Shown here piece by piece: positions 13,401 through 27,582 of a stretch of DNA of 64,000 nucleotides. The position numbers were made by a program, and so were the translations under genes. The stretch is from Priapulus caudatus (Eukaryota; Priapulida; Priapulimorpha; Priapulimorphida; Priapulidae), in the NCBI RefSeq assembly GCF_000485595.1, contig NW_014577086.1, positions 299,630 to 363,629 of the forward strand, given 5' to 3'. The notes under the pieces were generated by a model, which was not told the origin of the DNA, made no database searches, and worked only from the letters and a program-made list of their open reading frames with translations. The stretch's first letter is position 1; the number at the start of each line of letters is the position of its first letter.

Positions 13401-14895
13401 CAGACGCCCTTCTGTGTGTGAAATCTACCTGCCCTTCTGACGCCCTGTTTGCAGGGCGCCCTTCTGCAGGAGGGCGTACCTAATTTGCATATTTGGAATA
13501 GCCCTACAAACGCCCTGCATTCGCCCTGCAAACGCCCTGCAAACGCCCTTCTTCACTATACAACTAAACTGGAGGGCGTTTGAGGGGCGTACGCCCTTCT
13601 ACAGAAGGGCGCCCTCCAGAAACTTTCTCAAGACGCCCTTCTAACGCCCTGCAAACGCCCTTCAAACGCCCTGCAAAAATGTTAGGGCGAGCAGTCTTGC
13701 CGCAGTTTTTACGTTTGCCTGTGTTCTCCTTGCAAAATGTGTGCTGTGTGCTGAGTTTTCCCAGCAAGACACGCATGTGTTAGCCCAGCCAGGCCTGTGT
13801 TCTCCAGGCCATGCAGGCCTGCCTGTGTTCCCCCAGCAAGACACGCCTGTGTTAATTAGCCCAGCCAGGCCTGTGTTCACCAGGCCAGGCCTGCCTGTGT
13901 TCTCCCAGAAAGACCTGCCTAGCTGTGTTAGCCCAGCCAGCCCTAGCCCTGCCTGTGTTCTCCCAGCAAGGCCTGCCTTTGTTCTCCCAGCCAGGCCTGC
14001 ATGTGCTAGGTTAGGGTTAGGGTTAGGGTTAGGGTTAGGGTTAGGGTTAGGGTTAGGGTTAGGGTTAGTGTTAGTGTTAGGGTTAGTGTTAGGGTTAGGG
14101 TACACTTCTGTAGTACAAGTCTGGTACACTTTGTGTATACATATATATGTACCTCGGGTACATATCTGTAGTACCTGATACGACAACGACCCCTGGAGTC
14201 ACTTGTTTGTGTCGACGTGGGGAAAAGACAAGGACCAAATCTAAAAGGACTGCGGGACAACAGGGCATGTTCTGATTACTGGAAATTAGATCAAATTAGG
14301 TCGAAGGTTTTTGTGCCCCAGCAAATTAACGTTGCAACCGAGACCATTGTTCCCTTTACTCACTGCATCGAGTAATTGATTAGTTGGAAACGGCCAGTCA
14401 CATCTCTCCAAAACTCACTTCGACAAGCTCTAAACGAATAGGAAGGGAAAGACACTTCTGCTTACCTATAAGCGCTGTGGAGTATCCAGCTTCTTTTAGA
14501 ATCTCAGGCATAGTCGTTTCGTTCTGCGGCAAGCCTCCCGCGCTCGCCACAAAGGTCATGACTCTCAGGAGACCGCTTGGCGCCACCCCTACAAGCCAAT
14601 CAATCAGTATTAATGAGCAATCACTCAGTCGCCTACACACAATCCAGGTGAATAGAATGCAGTGCAGCTGAGGTGGGAACTAGATACAAAAGGACGACCA
14701 ATGAATCACGCATCCACTTCACTGCAACCAGTAACGTGTGATCAGATTACAAACTGGCCATCTGTCTCTATAGTGATCGAGATGTCCTCGTGTCCTTTTT
14801 ACTACAGGATTTACAACTGAGGCCGTATGCCTTCCCAGAATAATCTAGGCATCCCACTACTGTCAATCCCGTATCTTACTATAATTTGGCGAATG

Positions 14896-14946
<51 letters not shown>

Positions 14947-16209
14947 TGCGTACATGGTGCATGCATGTATGGAAATGAAACATGGTTCATACAGAAGGAC
15001 TGAAATTTTTTCCAATAACTTTTCAAGGACTTTTCAAGGACATTTTATCAGAAATTCAAGAACATTTTATCAGACATTTTATCGGAATTCATACACAGAA
15101 CAAAACATACCTGGATTAATTTAATAACACCATTCTTAATCACTGCATGTCACCTCTAAAACTTACCTGGATCACATTAATAAACCCTTCTAAACCAGTG
15201 AAAAAAATACATGGGGGCTCGGGGCGATTTAGCCCCCGAAATGCCAGAAAGAGCCCCGGAAATGCCAAAAAGAGCCCCCGTAAATTTGCATAGAGTTCAA
15301 TGCAAACCAAATTTTAGAGTGCTATTTTCATGCACGCGAGCTTGAAAAGTAGCCCCCGAAAAATAAATTTTATTTTTTCCCCTGTTCTAAATTAACACTG
15401 TCATTTCCACAACATACCTTGATTTACTGACTGATTTTACTGACTTACTGTAATTTGTAATCATCATTTAACTGTCTATCGTGTCTATAGCTTTTTACGC
15501 TCATTTAATGCAATTTTTATTGAAGTTTGCACATAATTGATGGTACAAGATTTCTTTTTATTACAGGCAAGGATTCTTTCTAAAAATTCAAGGACATTTT
15601 CATGAAATTCAAGCACTTTTCATGCAAGCACAAAATCAAGATTTACTAAATTCAAGTACTTTTCAAGGACTCCCCTCAAATTCAAGGACTTTCGAGGACT
15701 GTGCGAACCATGTGAAAGGCTCCGTCAGTTTGGATCCAAATAGCGCCTAATTCACAGAAGAGATCGATGAATACACGGGACGGGTTCTATAAACTATACT
15801 CGGTTGAAAACCGTAAAAAAGGCTTAAAAAAGACAAAAAAAAAACAAAAAAGGTAAAGATTTGCGTAAAAATAGGGGGCGCTATATCTTTGCTATATATT
15901 TCGCAACGTCAAAGTAGAAATAATGAGCCAAGTAGAAATAAGCATGTAATAATGAAGTTAAATGTTCAGTAGCTATTTTGGCATAGTTTTCGATATGAGA
16001 TGTACAAGTTGAATTTGATCAGAGCAGATATATGGGATCGGGGGCCGGTCGTGGATCACGTATTTCAGATTTCCGGCTATTCAAAGCTGTGCGGGCGTCG
16101 TGAACAGCGAGCTGTCAGCTGAAGTCCAGCCCAATGATCGAGATCTAACTTTGGAGTCCGTATCATCAACCAGTACATATATATAGCATACAATAAAAGA
16201 TTTGTGTGT

Positions 16210-16261
<52 letters not shown>

Positions 16262-16328
16262 TGTAATGTGTGTGTGTGTGTTGGTGTGTGTGTGTGTGTG
16301 TGTTGTGTGTTGTGTGTGTGTGTGTGTG

Positions 16329-16369
<41 letters not shown>

Positions 16370-19300
16370 TATTTCACTGTGTACTTGCCAAACAAATGAT
16401 TAATGTGTTACGTGTAAGCATGATTTTACATCTATTTCTATTGACATCTCAACCATAAAAAACAAACAAACATGTGCAACAGGTAATCAAGCGGACACTG
16501 ATCATATACTACTGTTACTGCATGCTGTGGGAAATGTACCAGACGTTGTGCGGAAATATATGCACTGAGTGTCGTTTGTGAGGTTAACGGGCGGGCACAC
16601 TCGAGTGCTTATATAAGGTGATAATACAATGTCTTTGATAAGGTGAAAATACAATGTCTATCATTCATTTAGGAAATTGTGGTTAGAGAACGGGGAGCGG
16701 GTTATAGTCGAATGGTTAGAAAGTATATCTTCGATATGTAGGATTAGATGGTTTATATAGATTTAAGTATCCGACACTGTAAATGCATGGCAGCAGATAA
16801 ACTCTGGTCCATCTACCAAAAATTGAAACTAGACACTCGCTGTGACGTATAATAACTTTCTTCTGCTTGTGTCAATTTACAACGCAATGAACGCACTCTT
16901 CCAGAAAGCTTTTAACTGCTGCTGGCAACATGCAACTTCAACGCATGCACACACCAGTGATGTCACATCGCAACACAATTCAACCGGATAATCAGACGAT
17001 CGGACTAGTCACGAGATGCTCTATAGTGCCCAGTGTGTTGTCGCCGCCCAGAATCACACTGAATAATGTCATAGGCTAACAACAATCCCCTGTCATGAGC
17101 GACTAGCAATTAAGAGAAGAGCATACACGTATTGATCACTATATCTTTCGCTCCTACGCCTTAGTCCCAAAGCGAACAGAACTGTTGGCTCTATACTAGT
17201 AGGATAAGTGAAACCTTGAAACTGTTACGTCTCGGATATATATGGCAATTGACATTTTCATTACCGACACAAGAATGTCAACTGAGAATCGATGTCCTGT
17301 TCCCACTAGAGTAGAACATTTGCCTATTATTGAATGACACAGCTGTGTCAGTATAGTGACAATCAGTGAATGATCCTTGGATATAAGCAGATCATACAGT
17401 CTACCAATCCTAATTGATCATTGCAGCAGAGAAATCCAATTTCAAGCGCCGTGCATTTGAGGTCAGACTTCCTTTCTGGACCCGGCTCACACGTGAGTAA
17501 TTTTACTCAAGTAAAATGACGCATATGCGTCAAAATACTCACGCGTAGTAATATTTTCAGCGTTCCCCGCACACGTGAGTAAAATTACTCAAGGAATAAG
17601 TGGATATGCAGATCACGTGACTGTGCGCAGCCAATACTGGGCGCACAATAATTTAAACGCATGCGCTGTGAGTACCCGTGTTGAGTAAATTTACTCAGGG
17701 CGCGCGCACACGTTGAGTAAAATGACGAATGAGTCCAAAATTATCAAACACGTTTGATATTGAGTAAAATGACGCATGCATCAAATATTACTCAACGAAA
17801 ATCCGCCGCACACGTAAGTAAAATGACTCATGCGTTAATTTATTTGAGTAAAATTACTCACGTGTGCGCCGGGCTTTACACACAAAGACGCAACAAGCTT
17901 AACGGTGCTCAGTACTCACCAATTAACTTATAATCTAGAGTGACTGAGTCATTAACAGAAAATCGACTATTATGGAGAACTATTATGGAGTCCTAAGAGA
18001 AATCTTCTATTATTAACTCTTGTTATAATCCAACTCACTGACTAAATAATAAATATATTCTACACCGCACGCATGCTGTAATACAGCTGACTTGCTCTAC
18101 GAAGCCTCAGGGATACCGATAATTTAACTGTAATGCGCGAATTCTCGCATTGGAAAGATACAGTTGCAGCTGCCTATTAATAGGTAATTATACGCGTTCG
18201 ACTAACGGCGCGTGTCATTTTATCGCCATCCCGCCCCATCGCCATCGTCATTTTATCGCCATCCCGCCCTTAAGTGAAAACCTCGGACACCTATAGTCGG
18301 TCCAGTGCAACATGCTGGACTAATGGCACACAAAATATGGTACTACATTTGTACATTAAGACAGATTGTACAGATTTGCAGTTTAAAACAGGTGAAAACA
18401 GAAAGATAGAACAAGTGTGAGAATTAAGGTAAAAGAACCAGGAGATGGGCTAATTAATCACGGTTCATTGTGGCAATGGACGGGTTGGTTTTGAGCCAAC
18501 CTACGAAATCATCTGACATGTCAGAAATGCACTATACATGTAGATTATTACGAGAAACTTCATGTATTTCTTTTTTTTAATTATCTCGCTTGATCTCCAA
18601 TTAATATTATGAACGTGCATTATGACGTTTTTTGCTATGGCTATTAGGTAACTAATTAAACAAAATATATGATACCTGCATCGTAGAACATGAAAATATT
18701 TTCATTTATAAAACTAGACTACTTTAATTAAATGCGCATCAATAAAACTTTAACATCATTTGTCTAATTGGAAATACTGTACCCATTTAATGTTTTTGTA
18801 GCGTTTGTGTCTGCAAGCTAGCTAGGGTGCATGCGTGTACGTATGTATTTCGCTTGTGTGGCTGTGAACGCGCGGCGAATGCACAGTTCATTCAGCTGAT
18901 TCATTAGAGTATATTGACACAATGAGAACATGTAGGCACTTTCATGAAAGCGCGCGCGCAATGTACACAGTTCGTCCAGGAAACATTTACACATCCTTTG
19001 TCCTTAGCCACGCGTTTAGTAGCTACCAAAGCACGATAGTCGAATCACGTGTATTCTGTGCATACATACGGGCACGTTAACCCACGCAGACACGCACGCA
19101 CGCACGCACGCACGCACACACCAGTGCACGAACCTACCCTACGCACACGCGCACGTACAAAAGTGGGTGGGTGTACACAAACTGGCAGAGAGTTACAACA
19201 GTAGAGTTACAGCGTGAGATAGCGAGGTAGGTATGGAGGGGGAAGGAGGAGGGAGGAGGAGATGGAGGGATGGAGGGAAGGAGTGAGGGAGTGAGGGAGA

Positions 19301-22300
19301 CTGCATGGGAAAGGGCGGAAGGAACGAGAAAAAGAAGGAAGGGCGGAGAGCGACTGTGATGAATATACTTTTACAAGGTCAATTTAACCATTCATGATAG
19401 AAGGCTTCTTTATACGCTCTTGATAGAATCAATAAAAATCACTCGTGTTACAGGCTTTACAGGTTGGACGCAGGTTGGTTTACGCACAAACACATTGCGA
19501 ACGGCATTCGGTAGGATTCTTTGGCGCAAAATTGGCAATTTCCTAAACTAGGAGATGATTTGCACCCATGCAGTCAGCAAAATCAGCTAAAAATTTAGAT
19601 CGTCGTGGGAGTGCTAGCTGGCAGGCGATCAACAAAGTTGGCAGGCATACATTATGGTTGCATTTGTGCCTTCCCGATTAATTATAATTTAGAACGGCGA
19701 TGGATTATTCCTCATCAGGCTAATGCAATTAAGCTGCTTCTTTTCAGGTCGCCCAATAGAATTTTTCACCCATTGGTGTATACACTGAGAATTGAGGTGA
19801 TAGAGCGAGGACAGAATGAGCCGGACTGCATGGCTAGTCTAGCCTTAAAATACTACTTGTCAAAGGGAATCAGTGCTGTATATTTATACTGCACATTTGC
19901 AGTTAACCGGGTCTAAATTACATGCAAAATTTCCTGGTTCAATATTCACTAAAAACTGTCGATGAACATTTTCTTACAACACAGGTGGTGCGTATGAATG
20001 AACGACGCCTCGAACGAATTTACACTACAGTATAAACACCCGCGAGTAAGAACCTGCATTTTCCCAAGTTAGCCTAAACAGGTTCTTACATAAATGGTAC
20101 TTTAGTAATATCACAAATTGAGGCAATTTAGGTTCTTAAATAGGTTCTTATTTTCTAAAGAAAATTCCCAAATGTTTTTCATACGGTATATGGTTCCCAG
20201 GTTTTAACAGATTAAAAATGCAAGTAATCATCATAACCATGCAGAGTTGTTCGGTTAAATAGTAGTTAGGTATAACTATAAAAATGTTACAGATTAGAAC
20301 CTAGTCCGCAACGTATAAATAAAACCGTGTCATGGCAGCACTTAATAATAGTCATCTTCGATGTTTATGAACAAAAACTATTTATATACTATCAATCAAG
20401 AGCTCATAATAGAGAGCCCTCTATTATGAGCTCTTGATACTATTTATGTGCTACAAAGATATGTATACTTTCAAATTCTACAACACTGTTCATGTGTATA
20501 ACTGTAACCAAATTGAGCCGCCAAAATCACATCAAATACTTTTTTTTACTATAGTTAACCGTTTAACTTGTGATAAGTATACTCTTGAATATAACTCTTG
20601 AAATAAGTATTTGTTACGGTTAACATCATGCATGAACTGCAAAATGACATATATTATACATTTCGCCTCGAGATGCTAACATGTCGACCACGGACATAGA
20701 GCGCATTAATTATATACTGCGCACAAGAAATCATTCTGGGTTGGTCCTCTTCGTGCAGCTGCTGACCAGGTGAAGCCCTGCAGCTGCCGAGTCAATGAAT
20801 CTAATACTGAATTGCGATACACAGCCGCGTGGCTAACAGCTAGTTCTATCCGTGGATTCGTGCACTAAGTTAAACACTTGGGAAAGCAGATCATATCTAT
20901 ATACGCAAATGAAAAAAGCGATCGTTCCACAAAAGCTAAAGCACTTCACTCCGCGCTTAGTACGGCTATAGTTTGTGTTAGGTCTTATCATCGCTTATCA
21001 TCGCTTTTCAACCTATTAATGAGTCATCTGTGTATAAACCACCCACATCTGTCCGACATCCGATCCACATAATCCACACAACCGTCACCGGTCGTACGAA
21101 CACACATTCGTTGTTGCATTTTCGCACGCGCTCTTTACAAATAATGTCTTTCGAAAACGAAGACAGCATCCAACAGATTAGACTCCGCACTGGTAGACTC
21201 GGCATACCTACCGTCTACGCAGTACTTTCATACTAACTATGCTCTGGCCGTAGTGAGTATATAGACTTAGGGAAATTCTAGACTCGTCACTGATGCATCT
21301 ATCCACATCTGCACTTTGCAGCTGTCCGTATCAATGCCCCACGCTGCCGTATAGCGTTGCCACTATCGCACACAGTGATGAGACGCGACATTCATTCATC
21401 ACTACAGTTGATACATGTCAACATTATGGCTGCACTATAATGTGGGGATATGCTGGCGAGAGATGGTCAAGCTACAGTATAGGAACATTTATGTCGAATA
21501 TAAGAAGGATTATGCGTGTTCCAAGACCCGCTCATACGCCAAGAAAATCCCATTTTAATACATTTATATTTACAGTCGCAGAAGCAGATATATATAATAA
21601 CAAGAGCGTATAAAGAAGGTATTCTTTATACGCTCTTCTTTATACGCCCTTCTTTATACGCTCTTGATAATTATAGAGTCTGCGCATGCCACCACTGCTA
21701 CAACCCCAAAGGGATATTGCCCTTTGCCAGTGATTTACGTGACATCTGATCCATTCGAGCATCAAAATAAGAGAAATACTATCAATCTCACACAGATGTT
21801 CGTAACAAAACGTAATTAATTAAGCAAATTGAAAAAAAAACACCAGCAGGTCGATGACGTATTGGCATCTCGTGCTGACTGACCGCGCCTTGCATTTAGT
21901 GGTGAATAGAAGGGGTTTCGCGGTTCAGCTCAGAAGAGAAACCATATACACCCACATCAGCGCGACAGACTCGGCAAACTCCCATTAAGTGGCATTGATT
22001 TTTGGAGCGTTCTTTATATCAAAGAGACGGCGTGCGGTATTCCGGCCCATCGATCCATCGCTGTGAACAACCGGTGCGACTGTTTCAACAAATCGAGCGA
22101 ACCAGCGAATACATGCCACGTGGGCACACAGGCACTTAGAGCGTTCGGTTTCAATAAAATATAATGCCAAATCAATACGAAATCTATTTACTACCAAAGT
22201 CTCAATGTTTCTCTATACTCTCTTTCACCTATTATTGCCGACAATTTCCTGTAAATGCCGTCCAAATGCTCATCTGCAACACACGCTGGCTGCCGCACGC

Positions 22301-25300
22301 TAGCTGCTGCACACTGACACATAAATATATAACTACACTACACACTACACACACTACTACACTATATACTATATTATATATTTATGTGTCAGTGTGCAGC
22401 AGCTATAGCGTGCGGCAGCCAGCGTGCGTTGCAGATGAGCATTTGGACGGCATTTACAGGAAATTGTCGGCAATAATAGGTGAAAGAGAGTATAGAGAAA
22501 TATTAAGACTGGTAGTAAATAGATTTCGCATTTATATATAGCATTATATTTTATTGAAACGATCCAAGTGCCTGTGCGTGGGTACGCCCTAACATTTTTG
22601 CAGGGCGCCCTCCATAAGTGCTACGCCCTGCAAACGCCCTCCTGAGACTTAGATATTTTAGCATATGCCCTGCAAACGCCCTTCTGAAACAGATATTTTA
22701 ACGTATGCCCTGCAAACGCCCTTCTGAAACTTAGATATTTAGCATATAGCCCTTGCCAACGCCCTTCTGAGACTTAATCATTTAGCGTATGCCCTGCAAA
22801 CGCCTTCTGAGACTTTAGAAATTTTAGCGGACGAATTCGATGAACGCCTGGCAAACGCCCTTCTGAGACATAGCATATTGTTATGCGTTGATTCAACAAA
22901 CGCCTGCATACGCCCTTCTGAGACTTGGACATTTTTGCACAGATGAACACTTACACTACCCTGGCAAATGCTATTCTTCTGTCATATAATGATGCCAAAA
23001 TAGGAAACCTCAACTCTTTGCTACAAAAATGCACTATGTACTTTATTTCCTTCGGTTTGTGACCACGACATATAGGCGCCTATACTGATTATAGTAAACA
23101 CACTTATGCAAATAAAGCCAACGATTTTAAACAATCAACTCTTTGAATTAGTGGAAATTTAATTTAATTTAAATTAAAATAATAATCATTTTTTATACAG
23201 TTTGCTTCGTAAATATTAGCTTAAATTAGAAATTTACGCGATGACTGTTTCAAAAAGTGTGATCGCGAGAAGACTAACATAAAAACGGCTTGCAGACTGA
23301 TGACCCTCAATGTCACCCCTGCGACATCGCACAAGAACAAACATTGACAGCTTTTGTGTTTTAGTTAAAATTAACTTTAATATGATCTTATATATGTTGA
23401 ACTTCTTTATGATAGTATGTTTAATCATGTTAAATTATGTTCACTGAGCTGAAAACCCGCGCTACGCGCGGCNNNNNNNNNNNNNNNNNNNNNNNNNNNN
23501 NNNNNNNNNNNNNNNNNNNNNNNNNNNNNNNNNNNNNNNNNNNNNNNNNNNNNNNNNNNNNNNNNNNNNNNNNNNNNNNNNNNNNNNNNNNNNNNNNNNN
23601 NNNNNNNNNNNNNNNNNNNNNNNCAAGACACGGCTGTGTTAGCCCAGCCAGGCCTGTGTTCTCCCAACAAGACACGGCTGTGTTAGCCCCGCCAGGCCTG
23701 TGTTCTCCCAACAAGACACGGCTGTGTTAGCCCAGCCAGGCCTGTGTTCTCCCAACAAGACACGGCTGTGTTAGCCCAGCCAGGCCTGTGTTCTCCAAGC
23801 CAGGGAGCCGTTGTCAGAAACATCATAAAATTAATGCTAATGTTAATGCTAAGATAACACTTACGACTAATGTTAATGTACGAGAGGAGCGTTGACAGAA
23901 ACACATCGCAGCTATTAGAAAACTTACGATAACAGGAACTTCATCACAAGGCTGCTGATTGGGTGAGAATCGATCACAAAATTCAAATTCATACACATTT
24001 ATTGTGCATCACAGTAATTTATGCATATTATGATGGCTAACCACATATAAATAATATTTGATGAAAAACGACGCGGTCATGAATTTATTCTGCATGCACA
24101 ACAAGACAAATTCTCACTGTAACACGAGACGCGAGAGTAGTGGCAAGCGTGGCAAACATTTAAAACAAGAGAACAAATGCCATACGCCATTTGTAAATTA
24201 ATGTTTTGTTTTGTTTTATGATCGGTAGATAATTAATGATTTTGACGTGTTTTTCAAGAAAAACACACATTTTATTCATTATTATAAAATATTATATCAC
24301 TATAATTGTAATTCGTAGTTTAAATGTGTTATTTTCAACTTAATATTAAAGTTACGAGAGGGTCTGGGCTCTCGTAATGTGAAGAGGATATTTTCGAGGA
24401 TTTTTCATTCTCGTAACGTTGCGATGTTTCGATCTGTCAACGGTTACGAGTGGAAGTTAATGTTAAGACTAATGTTAAGACTAATTTTGTTTCTGAAAAC
24501 GGGCCCCAGGCCTGCATGTGTTCCCCCAGCAAGACACGCCTGTGTTAGCCCAGCCAGGCCTGTGTTCTCCCAACAAGACACGCATGTATTCGTTCCCCCA
24601 GCAAGACACGCCTGTGTTCTCCCAGCCAGGCCTGCATGTGTTTCCCCAGCAAGACCTGCCTGTGTTAGCCCAGCCAGGCCTGTGTTCTCCCAGCCAGGCC
24701 TGCATGTGTTCTCCCAGCAAGACACGCCTGTGTTCTCCCAGCCAGGCCTGCATGTGTTCCCCCAGCAAGACACGCCTGTGTTAGCCCAGCCAGGCCTGTG
24801 TTCTCCCAACAAGACACGCATGTGTTCCCCCAGCAAGACACGGCTGTATTCTCCCAGCCAGGCCTGTGTTCTCCCAGCCAGACACGCCTGTGTTAACCCA
24901 GCCAGGCCTGCCTGTGTTCTCCCAACAAAAAACGCCTTGTGTTTTCCTAGCCAGACACGCCTGTGTTTTTTTACCAGACTGGCCTGTGTTTTCCCAGCAA
25001 GATCTGCCTACGTTCTCCGGTGTACAGCTTACTGGCCTTTTCTGGTTGATAACTGAAGCCACGACAAACATGCGTGGCAAATAATCAGTTTACACTAAAC
25101 GGCACCAGTCTAACCATGCAATGGCGTCCTTGTATTTGCTTATAATATTGACACCGAAATTGGCAAAAGCAACATGAATCGTGGCATGAATTATATTTTT
25201 TGGGTGTCTAGATTACATAATATAGTAGTAACACGGAATTCATTGATAGACATGCTCTGCTGGTACATAATGCATGCTGCGCTAGTACGTAGTGAATTAA

Positions 25301-27521
25301 CGCATTGCACTTGCACACAATATGCACTTTACAACAGACGAACGACACTGTCGCAGGGTACGACAGGGTGCAAATCTAGTAAATTTTATGTGAAAAGAAC
25401 AATGCTTGACAAATAATACAATAATAGCATCGTAATAATTTTCGATTACTGCAATAGTATGGGCAATAGTATATTAACAATTGCAATACTATCGCAGAAG
25501 TAAAATTGCACCCAATATGCTATAGTCACCCCTGCCTGTAATACAGGCAGAAAATATAGTTTACAGATAAAATAATTGAAAAACCGAAATAGCCAGCCAC
25601 TGCCTTTACTTGGATCCTGAGATAGCTCATAATCTAATAAATAGGAAAGGAGAATAAAATAACAGGAGAATAGCAAGACCACATAGACACTCATTTCACA
25701 TTGCATATATAGGCCTATTATTATATATATATAAGGGTTGGAAGAAAAATTATTACCCTTTTGCGCACATAATTGTATACAGCTGCAATATGCCACGTAC
25801 CTAATGCCTATGACTAAAGGAACATTTGCTCACTAAAAGATAGTACTAATAGTGTCTATATAACCAGTACAACTTTTCCACGCAAGTACAAACAGACCAT
25901 TCTTCCGCATAAAAAAACCGTTGCGTATTAACATTCAACTGCTCGATATTCCTTCCTGTTAAAAATATGTATGTACACTTTATGACAAATAATAGATAAC
26001 GTTTTTCCTTCATATTTGCAATGCATTAATAATGCACAGGAGTAAGGTTGCCATTTAGTTTTCCATCGGGAAAAGCTTGTATCTGAAAAAAATCATGTAT
26101 CCGGGAAAAGCATGTATCCAACTATTCAATAATGAAATACAATAAAACATTCATGAAAAACCTGGTATCTGATGCTGCAGCTTCACTATACTATCCTATT
26201 TCAGTGGTTCATAGCTAGCCTTTTGCAAGCTGAAAAGGCCTTTCAGTTCTTACTACTTCTTACTAACATGCTTAGGGACATGCCAACTTGAAAAAAAAGT
26301 CCAATCAATATTAGAAAAGTTACCCATTGGTTTAACCATCTTCTAAAAAAGTGCATTGCAAAGTTTCACCACTAAGAGAAACTGAAAAGCAAAACAGAAG
26401 TGGGAGATTCACCAAAGAATATAATGCCATTAATTCTATCAAGAGCGTATTAAGTATGCTCTTATGTACTTTTAAAAGTATGTACTTAATACGCTCTTGA
26501 TTCTATTAACGTACATAGCAAAAGTTGTTAGCTGATGGAGTTACTCGCAGTTAAATAAACCCACAATGACATTTCTCATCTCGCATGAAAAAACATTAGC
26601 ACTTTGTGATTCCCTAATGACCTCTATGGTTGCGTACGTTGAAATTCCTAAAGCTGGGGGCAGACGAGCGTATTTTTTCGCCCGATCGATTGCGGCGAAT
26701 TTTAAAATCGCTCAAAAAATTCGCCTGTGTGCCCGTTCACGTCGACGATGATTTAGTACGCCCGTACGACGCCCGTACGAATCGCCCGTATCAAAAATGT
26801 TAGATATTTTCAGCCGATTATTTACGCCGGCAGAAGATCCGCTGGAAAATTCGCTCGTCTGCCCGTGTCCAAGGTATTTTGTCGAGCGATCAATTTTTTT
26901 AAACCAATCGGACGTGTTGTTGATATCATGTGATGCATCATGTGATCATGTGATTCCGTCGAGTGGCGTACGCGTACGCTCTCAAATTCGCTACGTGTGC
27001 CCCTTCGTGATCGGGCGTATAAATTCACTGCCGATTTTAATCGGTGCGATCCGGCAAAAAAATACGCTCGTGTGCCCCCAGCTTAACGCAGCTCTTCTAG
27101 TGGCTATAAATCATTACCACAATACTACATAAGAGTGTGACTGTATTCTCAGAAGAACACTTTAACCTTTACATATATTACATATATATTGTATATATTG
27201 TACTATATATTATTTACATATTATACATATATATGATATATATTTAATTATATATATATATATATATCATATATATATATACACCATATTATCCATGCAT
27301 ATATCCATCCATCCGCCCGTCCGTCCATCCATCCATTCCTCTCTCTACCTGCCTGCATTGCCTGTCTGCTTGTTTACCTGCCTCCCTGCCTGCCTGTGCC
27401 TACTTGCCTGCCTGCTTTGCCTGCCTGCCTGCCTGCCTGCTTGCCTGCCTGTCTGCCTGCCTGCCCAGCGACTTTATCTATCTACCTACCTACTACTTAT
27501 AAAGCCATCTACTCACCTAAC

Positions 27522-27582
<61 letters not shown>

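Larger units (their letters stand above)
12921..14193. mobile_element. 1.27-kb composite element with perfect 36-bp TIRs
   Basis: The 36 bases at 12921-12956 (beginning GGGGTCGTTGTCGTATCAGG) are the exact reverse complement of 14158-14193. Between them lie an AT-rich segment, a GCCCTGCAAACG minisatellite (13310-13680), a CCAGCAAGACACGCC minisatellite (13757-14008) and a TTAGGG array (14010-14100). No transposase is visible. Flanks show no obvious target duplication. I infer a non-autonomous DNA element that has captured or amplified satellite DNA. Confidence 0.8.

Noticed and set aside
13662-14186. 174-codon minus-strand frame and its plus-strand partner at 13741-14178
   Set aside because: Crosses the CCAGCC minisatellite and TTAGGG array; no family resemblance.
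16081-16403. frames rich in HT or VC
   Set aside because: Translation of a (GT)n microsatellite.
13757-25020. possible CRISPR array in the 20-24-bp repeats
   Set aside because: No unique spacers, eukaryotic intron context, two-type tandem units: a minisatellite.
24379-25056. 225-codon open frame of repeating [11 protein letters not shown]
   Set aside because: Made wholly of minisatellite units; open in several frames and on both strands because unit lengths sum to multiples of three.
25446-25796. 116-codon hydrophobic minus-strand frame
   Set aside because: AT-rich composition alone produces F/L/I/Y; no homology or supporting signals.
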